DNA from: Acarospora socialis
Lineage: Eukaryota > Ascomycota > Lecanoromycetes > Acarosporales > Acarosporaceae
DNA length: 64,000 nucleotides
Direction of reading: 5' to 3'
Assembly: GCA_025617375.2 (NCBI GenBank)
Contig: JAMYGW020000011.1
Location: 1,116,001-1,180,000 of the forward strand
In this document: piece by piece, positions 55,050 to 64,000 of the stretch
Position numbering within the stretch: position 1 is the first letter of the stretch
Layout of the letters: every line of letters begins with the position of its first letter
The notes under the pieces: model-generated
Databases searched by the model: none
What the model was told of the DNA's origin: nothing
What the model saw: only the letters and a program-made list of their open reading frames with translations
Made by a program: the position numbers and the translations under genes

Positions 55050-57529
55050 ATGGAAGAAGCGGAACGATTGCGAGTTTTACTGATCGGCAATGGCGGGAGG
55101 GAGCATGCCTTGGCCTGGAAGCTGAGCCAGTCACCTCGAATTGAAGCGATATACGTTGCGCCTGGGAATGGCGGTACAGCATCTGGGGCTTTGCCAAATG
55201 TGGTCAATATCAGCAGCCCGAAAGCCGACGACTTCGATGGCCTGATGAAGTTCGCAAAGGAGCAGAAGATCAATCTAGTAGTACCAGGTCCCGAAGCTCC
55301 CATCGTCAATGGCGTCGAGAGATATGCTCGTGCGGCAGGCATACGGTGTTTCGGGCCTACGAAAGCTGCAGCGCGGATGGAAGGATCGAAGGCTTTCTCC
55401 AAAGACTTCATGGCCAGACATCGAATACCTACTGCAGAGTATCAAAATTTTAACAACCACGAAGCAGCCAAACAGTACCTGGACTCAGTAGAGCATAACG
55501 TTGTTCTCAAGGCAAGCGGTTTGGCAGCTGGAAAAGGCGTCATCATACCTTCATCAAAGCAAGAAGCCTACGATGCCCTGGAAAATATCATGTTGAAGAA
55601 GGAGTTTGGCGCAGCGGGCGATGAGGTGGTGATTGAGGAATGCCTCGAAGGCGAAGAATTGAGTTTTCTCACCTTCAGTGACGGCTATACTATCAGATCG
55701 TTACCGCCCGCACAGGATCACAAAAGAATATACGATGGGGATGAGGGACCAAACACTGGCGGAATGGGCTGTTATGCGCCGACAAAGATAGCTTCGAAGG
55801 AGTTGATCGATGAAGTGCATCGGACTATACTTCAGCCAACTATAGATGGGATGAGGAAGGAAGGTTGGCGGATCAATTTATGTGTTTGAGGCTAGATGCT
55901 GATAGGTTTATAGGGTTTCCATTCGTTGGCATACTCTTTACCGGTCTTATGATTACCAAGTCTGGACCTCGAGTCTTAGAGTATAACGTACGTTTTGGCG
56001 ACCCGGAAACACAGACTTTGTTGCCCCTGCTGAGCGCCGATACCGACCTGGCCCAGGTTATGCTCGCTTGCACGGAGCACTGGTTGGATGGAGTGGAAAT
56101 CAAGATAGATCTGAAGTTCTCTGCAACGGTGGTTGCTGCCGCTGGAGGGTATCCAGGACCATATATAAGGGGAGATACAATAACGCTTGATACTGCTCAA
56201 GATGAGATTCTCGTGTTCCATGCGGGTACGTCAACTGTTGATGGTCAACTGAAGACCTCTGGGGGACGAGTTATTGCGGCAACGGCGACAGGAGACACTC
56301 TCGAAGAGGCTGTAAAGAGAGCTTACAAAGGCATGGATACAATTCGCTTCGACAAGATGTACTACCGCAAGGACATTGCACATCGGTACGTTGTATCTTA
56401 GCTTGTCTGTTGAAAGTGAAAGAGCTGAAACGTGGTCAGCGCCTTCAACCACGGGGTAAGGAAAGAGAAACCACCCATGACATACGCTTCAGCGGGCGTC
56501 TCCATTGATGCTGGCAATTCTCTGGTTTCACTGATCAAGTCTTGTGTCCGCTCCACTCGTCGCTCAGGTGCTGATGCAGAGATCGGCGGCTTCGGCGGTA
56601 CGTTCGACCTCGCAGTCGCAGGCTACAGCAGCCCTCCCGTCCTTGTCGGTGCGATCGATGGCGTCGGTACGAAGCTCAAAGTCGCGCAAGCGGTCGGAAA
56701 ACACGATACCGTTGGGATAGATCTCGTTGCTATGAACGTCAACGATCTCGTGGTTCAGGGCGCAGAAGCACTCTTTTTCCTGGACTGCTATTCTTGCGGC
56801 AAGCTTGATGTTGACACTGCGGCCGCTTTCGTCAAAGGTGTCGCGGAAGGTTGTCGACAATCCGGATGCGCATTGATTGGCGGTGAGACAGCGGAAATGC
56901 CAGGTTTGTATGCTGGAAATGACTATGATGCCGTGGGTGCGGCCGTTGGGGCGGTTGAGAAAGGTAAGATTTTACCGGACATGGAAAGAATGGTGGAAGG
57001 CGATATCCTGCTGGGGTTGGCTTCGAATGGGATTCACTCAAACGGATTCTCCCTGGTTCGGAAGGTTGTTGAGATGAGCGGGCTAACTTTCAACGACCCG
57101 GCGCCGTGGGATGAGAGTACGAGCGTTGGGCTATCCCTACTGACGCCAACACGCATATATGTCAAGTCTTTGCTTGGATCAGTCCGGAAAGGTGTTATTA
57201 AAGGTATGGCGCACATCACGGGCGGTGGGCTGGTCGAGAACGTTCCTCGGATGTTACCAAGCCATCTAGCTGCCAAGATAGATGTCTCGAGATGGCCTTT
57301 ACCGCCAGTATTTGCGTGGTTGAAGAAAGCCGGGAATATAAGTTCTGGGGAATTTGGGCGAGCGTTCAACACTGGACTGGGCATGGTACTGGTTGTTTCG
57401 AAAGATGAGGTGAAGGCAGTAGTCGCTGAGCTCGAGGGTTGGGGAGAGAACGTGTTCGAGGTAGGAATGCTAGTGAAAAGGAATGGGGAGGGTTGTGTGT
57501 TGGAACAACTTAGCGTTTGGGAGCGGTGA
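55050..57529 (+). CDS. ade5,7: Bifunctional GAR synthetase / AIR synthetase
   Basis: Catalyses two steps of de novo purine synthesis: phosphoribosylamine to GAR, and FGAM to AIR. Exons 55050-55863, 55914-56385 and 56440-57529 (introns of 50 and 54 nt), in phase, 791 aa, the usual size. The GARS half opens with LRVLLIGNGGREHALAWKL and has LVVPGPEAPIVNGV, KASGLAAGKGVI, GPNTGGMGCYAP and RFGDPETQTLLPLL. The AIRS half has TYASAGVSIDAGN, GAIDGVGTKLKVA, GVAEGCRQSGCALIGGETAEMPG, LASNGIHSNGFSLVRKV and HITGGGLVENVPR. Both active-site sets look complete. Confidence 0.97.
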
Positions 57530-58032
57530 CGTTACCTGACGGGAATGACTTCCTGTTCCACACATTCGCACATAAATCAGGTCAAATCACATTGAGAGCG
57601 ATTCCAATAAAGCCCTGCATGATAGTCACATGAAATTAACGCCACTCAGCCTGCTGCTTGCCCCTATAGAAACTTTATGTGATCTCACAGAGACACCTAT
57701 CCCTATATCATTAGAATTGAGTCTTCTCCTCGACATGGAGGTGGTAGGTTTCACGCACTCTACCAGACTCAAGTTGTCCTCTCAGCGTCCATGAATACTG
57801 AGTATTGGTGTGGCACTTCGGGGCGAGCCTGATCTCGGCAAATCCTGCTCTTTTCAAAACATATTCACCCTAACCAAATCCGACCTCTCCAAACCCATCT
57901 CAGAAATTCACTTAGAAGGCCCAAAACCCGACGGACCTCTGCCTCGACACCCCTCAACACATCCCGAGCTGCCTCCTCTTCCACATACCGTCAACCGCCT
58001 CTCCCCACCACGCACGCCGCCGCCATCCCACC
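57530..58032. other. Tandem intergenic region before tim8
   Basis: About 500 bp, holding the ade5,7 3' UTR and the tim8 promoter. An open frame at 57810-58262 overlaps tim8 out of frame and is Pro/Ser-rich noise. Confidence 0.4.
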
Positions 58033-58458
58033 ATGGACCTCTCCTCCAGCTCCACCCTCCAATCTCCCCAACTCGACATCTCCAAGCTCTCCGACAAAGA
58101 CAAAGCCGAACTGCAGCAATTCATCGTCAACGAATCGCAAAAGGCTCGCATCCAACAATGTACGTCTCCCTTGCCCTCCCCTTCACCCCAACATCACCTT
58201 CCCTGTCCCATCCCCCCCCCAACACCAGCGCCTCTCAAACTCCCACCCAGAACGCTCATTAACGTGATATCGCGATAAACAGCCGTCCACGCCCTGACGG
58301 ACATCTGCTGGCGCAAATGCGTGACGGGCCGCATCGCCTCGGGGAGTCTGGATCGAGGGGAGGAGAGTTGCACGGCGAATTGCGTGGATCGGTTCATGGA
58401 TGCGAATATGACGGTCTTGAAGCATTTGGAGGAGTTGAGGGGGCAGGGGGGCGTGTGA
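58033..58458 (+). CDS. tim8: Mitochondrial intermembrane-space chaperone Tim8
   Basis: Works with Tim13 to escort membrane proteins across the intermembrane space. Exons 58033-58159 and 58283-58458 (123-nt intron), in phase, 100 aa. The twin CX3C motifs are CWRKC and CTANC, 14 residues apart. ELQQFIVNESQKARIQQ precedes them, and CVDRFMDANMTVLKHLEEL follows, as in Tim8 rather than Tim9, 10 or 13. The N-terminus is Ser-rich. The stop is TGA. Confidence 0.95.
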
Positions 58459-58812
58459 GATGAGTGAGGTAATGGGTTTGGGAGTGTAAAAGGGAGGGCG
58501 GTCCGCGGCGGGCTTTGTATTATATCGGGACTTGTGAGGGTAGAGGGTGGGTTCGATTTGGCATATAGAAGGTTGCGCTGTGAGTGGTTGGAGCTGACAG
58601 GGAAGATCAGTTTTAGGTGGGGTTGGTCGGGGTGTAAGAGACTCTCGATGATCGGGGCAAAGACTAGGGATTGTATATATTTCCAAGGCATCATGATCTG
58701 TAATACTACTGTTTCCATCCTAGCCGCAATATCTAGCTTAAGACAAGCCTCAAATCAAATGCAAGCACTTTTAGTAAGACCACAGGGCTAGCCTTCTCTT
58801 GTGAGTATCCTT
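58459..58812. other. 3' flank of tim8
   Basis: About 350 bp; presumed 3' UTRs of tim8 and of the sup45 transcript. Nothing else seen. Confidence 0.35.
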
Positions 58813-59097
58813 CTACCACACCTCAGTCGTCTTCCCACCTTGGTCCACCAATCGCCCGATTAACCCATTCCCGGTTATCTGCAGGCGAGTCAGCGTGAGA
58901 TCACTTTCAACAGGGTTTAGCAGTCGCACCACATTCACCGTTTGCCCACTTATCGCCTCTGATTGGTACTTGGAGCTGCGTGGCGCGACCTGGGCCGAGG
59001 CCAGCTTAGGATGCTCGCTCGGTTCCGTTGGGCGTTGGGCACGAGGAGCCGTCAGATCCTCTTCTGGTGAGGTATCTGGACGTTCATCCTCGCTCAT
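58813..59097 (-). CDS. Small downstream ORF right after sup45
   Basis: 94-codon frame whose ATG (59097) lies only 18 nt beyond the eRF1 stop on the same strand, so it falls in the expected sup45 3' UTR. The N-terminal half is Pro/Glu/Ser-rich (MSEDERPDTSPEEDL); the C-terminal half is a plausible folded segment (TVNVVRLLNPVESDLTLTRL and a Gly-rich end). Not recognised. It could be a short gene with its own promoter inside sup45, the second cistron of a dicistronic message, or chance. Confidence 0.35.
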   Translation of the reverse strand: MSEDERPDTSPEEDLTAPRAQRPTEPSEHPKLASAQVAPRSSKYQSEAISGQTVNVVRLLNPVESDLTLTRLQITGNGLIGRLVDQGGKTTEVW

Positions 59098-59115
59098 TGC
59101 GAGGTTGCCAAACCG

Positions 59116-60580
59116 TCAATCTAGTGATGCATTAACACTGCACTCCACGGTGGCGGGAAGGGAGAGTACCGTCGTAGAATTCATCCTCGTCGTCGAAATC
59201 AGCAAGCTGCTCAAAATTGACCTTGTATCGAAGCATAGCCCCGATGCCACCAAAGCCTTTGACGAATTGATTCCCTTCGCTGGAACGGTCGGAAACAAAC
59301 TCCAAGGTAGCGCCAAAATCTTTATACTTCTCGGCGAGCCACTCCAGGAAGGGACCATTGTCGACCACCTCCATCTCCTGCCCGGTCTCTTTGTCCATGA
59401 ACATCTCTCGGTCGGCCTCCTGTGCCTTGGTGGTATGAAGCACCACTTCGGAGCCGGCAGCGGACTTGAGAACCCAGCGAGTGATATCAAGATTCTCATA
59501 CACGATAAGAGTCTCCGCGGCCCCAAGTTCTAACGCTTTCAACGTATCTTCTACCCCGTAACAAACCCTGCCGCTGTCCTGACTGATTTCTTCAAAGTAC
59601 TTGCCGATCAGTTTCTTCTCCTGGATGAACTTCACGTTGCTGAGAGTTTCGGCGGCGAGCTCGATCGCTTGATTGAAGCCGTTCTCTCCGCCATAAGAGA
59701 CGTCTACGACTTTGATGACTTTGCTTTGAAGACGGTTGTCGAACATGTCCGACTGGTTCAGATCGTTCTTGAAGTCGGCCGAACCAGCCAGGATCAGACC
59801 AGCAACGTTGACTTTGTCGTTCGTAATATAATTTTGAACGGCCAGTTCAGCGACCTTCCGGACGTAGTTGTGGCGCTTTTCCTCTCGGAGACGGGCGAAA
59901 CGCAGGGCTGACTGACCACCACGCCCATGCTTTTTCGGAAGGTCGACGGAGAACTTGTGCACCACATCTCTGGTATTGCCGCTCAATGTCCCGAAGAGCG
60001 CCCCGTTTCCGTCCATGATGATAAACCCGAACTTCTGGTCGGATTCCAGCAGCTCGCTCAATGCTTCGGTGTGGAACTTATTGTCACAAAGGTATAGGGA
60101 GGTATTGATGGGTTTGAATGGCTCGAAGTCAATGTTGATCTTTCTTTCCTTTCCTTCCGATGTGATGATTTCACCACAGTAGACAACCAGTCCATTGGGA
60201 GGAACTTTGGTGTAAAGCTTCAACCGCTGTTGGGTGGATGTAATGGCCGACAAGACTGACAAGCGGTTGACTCGAGATTTGATATTCGACGCAGTTCCCT
60301 AGATACCATTAGAGGCTGTGAAGACCATTGAAACAAGGCCTTGGACTTACGAATTCTTCAGCCAACATCTTCGCCGCTCGTGATACTTGATCTTTGGGAG
60401 CTGCAGCACAAACCTGTCAGAAATGCGGCAAAGCGAGCCAAAGACCAGAAAGAACGCACGAATAATGAGCGAGATCATGGACGTTCCATTGCCTCTCGCC
60501 GCTTCAAGGCGTTTGATCAATTTCTTGACCTTCCATATCTCGATATTCTTTTCGGCGTCATTTGCCTGAGGTGCGCTCAT
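59116..60580 (-). CDS. sup45: Translation release factor eRF1
   Basis: Recognises all three stop codons and triggers peptide release with eRF3. Exons on the minus strand: 60580-60460, 60400-60351, 60298-59170 and a terminal exon 59120-59116 of only 5 nt; phases agree and yield the conserved end DDEDEFYDD. Stop recognition motifs TASNIKS and YLCDNKF are normal, and the GGQ catalytic loop is [19 protein letters not shown]. Other landmarks are [20 protein letters not shown] and [20 protein letters not shown]. The standard NIKS and YxCxxxF sequences argue for ordinary three-stop decoding in this organism. Confidence 0.97.
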
Positions 60581-61068
60581 CGCGGGCGAAGGATGTGGTG
60601 TTCGCGAGCCCGATGGCGGTTGAGAGATGAGACGGTGGTCTCTGAGGGGATTGCGACTTCCAAGCAGGCGCTTTATTTGATGATGCTTCAACAGTCACCT
60701 AGCCTTTCAACGTCTGGATTTGTGGGAAACAGCTGATCAAGGCAAAGTACGTCTTCGCTAAAGGTGCGAGTCATAAAGTACTTAGTTACCTACTAGGTAG
60801 GGTAATGCGATACCTGACGCTAGCCTGTTTAGGATTCCGCTCCTCAATCTTACCATGTTCTCAGAGCCGATGTGAATCTATATCAAGAAAATCCTACTCT
60901 ACTAATCGTACAATATAGGTGGACCTTGGTTCTAAAGACATTATCTACAAACTTCAACCCTATCATGACCAGGTACCCTACTGGTCACGTTCACTTTCCC
61001 CAACCGATGCCGAAGCAGAGCTACACCAAGGTGGTCTCTCGGATGGTCCTTGTTAGCGTTGGATTGTC
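60581..61068. other. sup45 promoter and flank
   Basis: About 490 bp containing the sup45 promoter (minus) and the 3' flank of the HTD2-like gene. A TTACCTACTAGGTAGGGTAA near-palindrome lies at about 60785-60804. No gene. Confidence 0.35.
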
Positions 61069-62175
61069 TCATAAATCCAAGGTAGTCGTCGCCTTTCCCT
61101 TCACTGCATATCCCCCTTCCTTCCCTTCGACCCAGACCTCAAACTCACCAACTCCACCACTGTCTTGACCATTCAGGTCTTTTCCGCAAACTTTCATCTC
61201 CTCTTCGGCATACAGTGGGGCCAAGTTCCGGTACTCTATCTCAGCGATTCTCGGCGTCCTCTCCGGAAACTTCTCTTTCAAATGCCTGTCGAGTACCTCC
61301 ACCATCAGCGTCAACGACAACGGTCCGTGCACCAATAAGTTCCGGTGCCCCTCAATCTCTCTGCAGTAGCCTTTGTCCAGATGTATAGAATGGGCGTTAA
61401 ATGTCAGTGCCGAATACCGGAACAATAACTGTGGAGTCGGCAGCAGTGTGTGCGAAAAGGTAGGCTTATGTGTAGGTTTGAGTATCTTCGTGCTTTTGGA
61501 TGGGACTGCGGCGTCGCCTGCTGCTGCGGATGGGGTCTTGGAACGCATGAAGACAATGTTGCGGCGCTCGATGAGTAAGTCCGAGGAGCTCGCGCGCCAG
61601 AGTGACGAGCGAAGTTCTGATTCGCCCTCGGCGGATTCGGAGTCGGACGCAGGTCCAATGCGGCGTTCAATGCCAACAAAGACCTTTTCAGAGCCCGAAG
61701 GTCCCTTTATGTGTACGTCGCGGATGCCTTCCATGCACACAAAACGCTTGCCCGCGAGAGCCGGTGGGTCTGGGGGGAAGAGCATGCGCCCGCCGGCCCA
61801 CATGCGGCGGACAAAAGGGGCTCCTGGAGATTGTAACGGGTCGGTGCCATCGGGTAGGAGAGAGGACGGAGGTGTGGCCGGGGGAAAGTAGATGAGGTGG
61901 TGGGCTGGCGGGAGAGGTCGTTGGGGATTGGTCACTGGAAGGGTGGTTTGGTTTCGGGTGGTATCCGGATTGGGAGGAAGGAAGTCGGCGAGTGTGACGT
62001 CGAGGAGGTGGGAGGGTGTCGGCGTCAGGTAGTCGAAAGTGAGGGGGAGGCGGCGGGAGGTTAGTTCTGTATGGAGCTCGGCGAGGGAGGAGGAGCGGCG
62101 GTAATTACATGGCCTCAATGGTTGGGCATTTGCTGGCTTACGACCAGCAATGGTCAGGACTCTTGATTTTGACAT
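61069..62175 (-). CDS. HTD2-like mitochondrial hydroxyacyl-thioester dehydratase / mesaconyl-C4-CoA hydratase family
   Basis: Hot-dog-fold protein, single exon, 368 aa. The family core is LLFRYSALTFNAHSIHLDKGYCREIEGHRNLLVHGPLSLTLMVEVLD, with the hydratase residues in FNAHSIHLD (Asn and His) and the HGPL turn. An Arg-rich N-terminus (RKPANAQPLRPCNYRRSSS) would serve as a mitochondrial presequence, fitting the mitochondrial type II fatty-acid synthesis enzyme Htd2. The middle carries a variable acidic/Ser insert (SDSESAEGESELRSS). The exact substrate is uncertain. Divergent to pha2 on a 202-bp promoter. Confidence 0.85.
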   Translation of the reverse strand: MSKSRVLTIAGRKPANAQPLRPCNYRRSSSLAELHTELTSRRLPLTFDYLTPTPSHLLDVTLADFLPPNPDTTRNQTTLPVTNPQRPLPPAHHLIYFPPATPPSSLLPDGTDPLQSPGAPFVRRMWAGGRMLFPPDPPALAGKRFVCMEGIRDVHIKGPSGSEKVFVGIERRIGPASDSESAEGESELRSSLWRASSSDLLIERRNIVFMRSKTPSAAAGDAAVPSKSTKILKPTHKPTFSHTLLPTPQLLFRYSALTFNAHSIHLDKGYCREIEGHRNLLVHGPLSLTLMVEVLDRHLKEKFPERTPRIAEIEYRNLAPLYAEEEMKVCGKDLNGQDSGGVGEFEVWVEGKEGGYAVKGKATTTLDL

Positions 62176-62377
62176 CCCTTAGAGTCAATGAAGCTCTGGA
62201 GTCAAGTTTATGTTGCGCACAAGCTTGGGCTCTCCGGCCAAATCAACAGCGCAAGTCCCCCGGACTGTGCTCGGTCCAAGGTGCCGGAAATTGCCGAGAG
62301 CACGGCAAAATGTATAGCCGGTTCCTCTGCGGGCTAAACTTTAGAGTTGCCCTGATGGATTGAGTGCAGTGCCCATC
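62176..62377. promoter_or_regulatory. Short shared promoter, HTD2-like / pha2
   Basis: 202 bp between opposing ATGs. No TATA box evident. Confidence 0.4.
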
Positions 62378-63628
62378 ATGGCGGGACAAAAGACCGTCGT
62401 GGCATATCTAGGTCCTCCATCCTCGTATACGCATCAAGTACGAGAACCACAATAATCCGAATTCAGCAGGGTCATGGTAAAGCTAACTAACGTCGCAGTA
62501 GGCAGCGCTCAAGACATTCAACCATCAGAGAAATACATTCTCACCGCAGACCTCAATTCAAGGTAGAACCTGTCGCCTCTATGACCAACGTTCAACTCAA
62601 CTAACGATTCTTTCATTAAAGATGTCTTTGAAGCCGTACAATCCTCCACTGCAACGTTCGGCATTGTTCCCTTCGAGAATTCCAGCAATGGATCGGTCAT
62701 CTACACCCTTGATCTCTTCGCCGATCGTCAGACCGTCTTCCCATCGATTACCGTGTATGATGAAGCTTACCTCGACGTACACCATTACCTCCTCGGCCAC
62801 GCTGCACCATCCACTTCACTGACCTTCTCGGCGTCCTCGGAAACCGTCCAGAATCAAGCCAAAGATGCAGCCGCCAATCCTCCTGCAATACCATCATCCA
62901 ATAACCCAACTCACACTCAGACATCCTCTACCAAACCAGTCCACCTTCGTGCCAAACCACTAACCTCGCTATCGCACATCACTCGGATAGTCTCCCACCC
63001 TCAAGCTTTCGGCCAGTCCGAGCATTTCCTGAGAACCTACCTTCCCCACGCTTCGCGCCTAGAGGTTACCTCCACTTCCGCCGCTGCATTACGGGTTCTG
63101 CAGGACAAGACCGGCAATAGCGCTGCTATATCCTCACTCGTTACGGCGGAAGAACATGGCTTAGAGGTCTTGGGGAAAGCAATTGAAGATACGGAAGATA
63201 ATTGCACGCGATTCTTCATTCTACGCCGGCATGATAATGGCAGCCTCGACACCCTGGTCTGTCCCGATGCAGTACACAGCAATCCAGACGAGAAGGAAGG
63301 ACGATACAAGACTCTGGTATCCTTCACGATCGACCACCTGCTTCCAGGCGCCCTAGCCGATGCCCTACTGGTCTTCAAGACACTCGGATTGAACTTGACA
63401 AGCATCAATAGTAGACCCAGCCGACTACGACCGTGGCATTATATCTTCTTCGTGGAGTTTGAGGGGAGAAAGGGGCAGTTGGCTGTCGATAGAGCTTTGA
63501 AGGACTTGGATGAAAGGGTTGAAGGATGGCGCTGGTTGGGAAGCTGGAGAGATAGGACTAAGTTGGCGGAGGAACAGAGAGGTGGTGATGGGACGGAAAA
63601 AGAGATAGAAGTGGGCTTGATCAGCTAG
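62378..63628 (+). CDS. pha2: Prephenate dehydratase
   Basis: Converts prephenate to phenylpyruvate in phenylalanine synthesis. Exons 62378-62437, 62502-62562 and 62622-63628, in phase, 375 aa. The N-terminal VVAYLGPPSSYTHQAALKTF and the active-site loop FGIVPFENSSNGSVIYTLDL are typical; ITRIVSHPQAFGQSEHFL and the CTRFFIL segment complete the catalytic domain. A C-terminal ACT regulatory domain (LVSFTIDHLLPGALADALLVF, then LNLTSINSRPSR) binds phenylalanine in the family. A Ser/Thr/Pro insert (near PSSNNPTHTQTSS) interrupts the catalytic domain. Confidence 0.96.
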
Positions 63629-64000
63629 GGAAGGGGCCCGGTCACAACAACTCGGTAGGTAATTTAGTCTGAGTTTCTAACTCATTCATTAGTTAGACCA
63701 GATCCTGAAGTTTAACAAGTATTTGCGACGATAGCAAATTGACCGCGACGAGGACATAGTGAGATCATTTACCTCCGTATAATATCGGAAATGAATCGCG
63801 CTCTCATTTCCAAGCGATTTGTACGGTTGGTTTCAAGATAGTTACTATTTGTATCACGGCATCTAGAAGACTCCACCAATAACCGGCCCCTGCTCTCAGG
63901 CCTCGGGCCAACCCGCATGCCGAGTCGCCAAACACTACCCGAACGAGCTGAATCCAACTGCTCGGCAAAGCTCCGCAGCCATATCTGACATTAGTGGCTT
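63629..64000. other. Window end, 3' flank of pha2
   Basis: 372 bp without a supported gene; the ORF at 63769-63957 (minus) is unremarkable. Confidence 0.35.

Overview
The window is nuclear DNA of a filamentous ascomycete (Pezizomycotina). Genes carry many short GT-AG introns (about 50-150 nt) with CTRAY-like branch sites. The gene set is typical of that group: a WOPR regulator, Knr4/Smi1, ERMES Mmm1, bifunctional Ade5,7, LysM proteins, a killer-toxin-like GH18 chitinase and a KP4-like secreted protein. I cannot fix the class or species; Dothideomycetes would fit. No bacterial, organellar or viral sequence is evident.

Layout. 1-19 kb: WOPR regulator with a very long leader, cardiolipin synthase, Mmm1, a rhodopsin-domain membrane protein, a cytochrome P450, a GDP-mannose transporter, a phosducin-like protein and Knr4/Smi1. 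20-40 kb is accessory and gene-poor: a lineage-type orphan gene with a premature TGA, a decayed LysM-repeat gene in a CpG-depleted block, a large interrupted GH18 chitinase, a possible CENP-W-like remnant, a small membrane protein, a secreted metalloprotease, diverged tandem repeats, an intact KP4-like gene and a member of an uncharacterised fungal family. Two hairpin-forming inverted repeats and a short telomere-like motif lie just beyond, at 40.1-40.4 kb. 41-64 kb is dense housekeeping sequence: an Edc1-like decapping factor, Rbx1, Spc1, a CorA/Mnr2 Mg transporter, Mto1, Bmt2, ribosomal protein uL23, homoserine kinase, Ade5,7, Tim8, eRF1, an HTD2-like dehydratase and prephenate dehydratase.

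Several housekeeping genes sit in divergent pairs on short shared promoters (bmt2/rpl25, htd2-like/pha2, thr1/ade5,7, vrg4/plp1). The accessory block groups secreted functions (LysM, chitinase, metalloprotease, KP4-like) that usually serve cell-wall interaction or antagonism. The most unusual signal is the 21.3-24.6 kb segment. It has almost no CpG, its LysM gene keeps recognisable exons and splice sites, and its in-frame stops in readable exons are TGA, mostly where relatives appear to have tryptophan.

All gene models are hand-read from sequence; exon borders were phase-checked where stated, and family assignments rest on remembered motifs, not searches.
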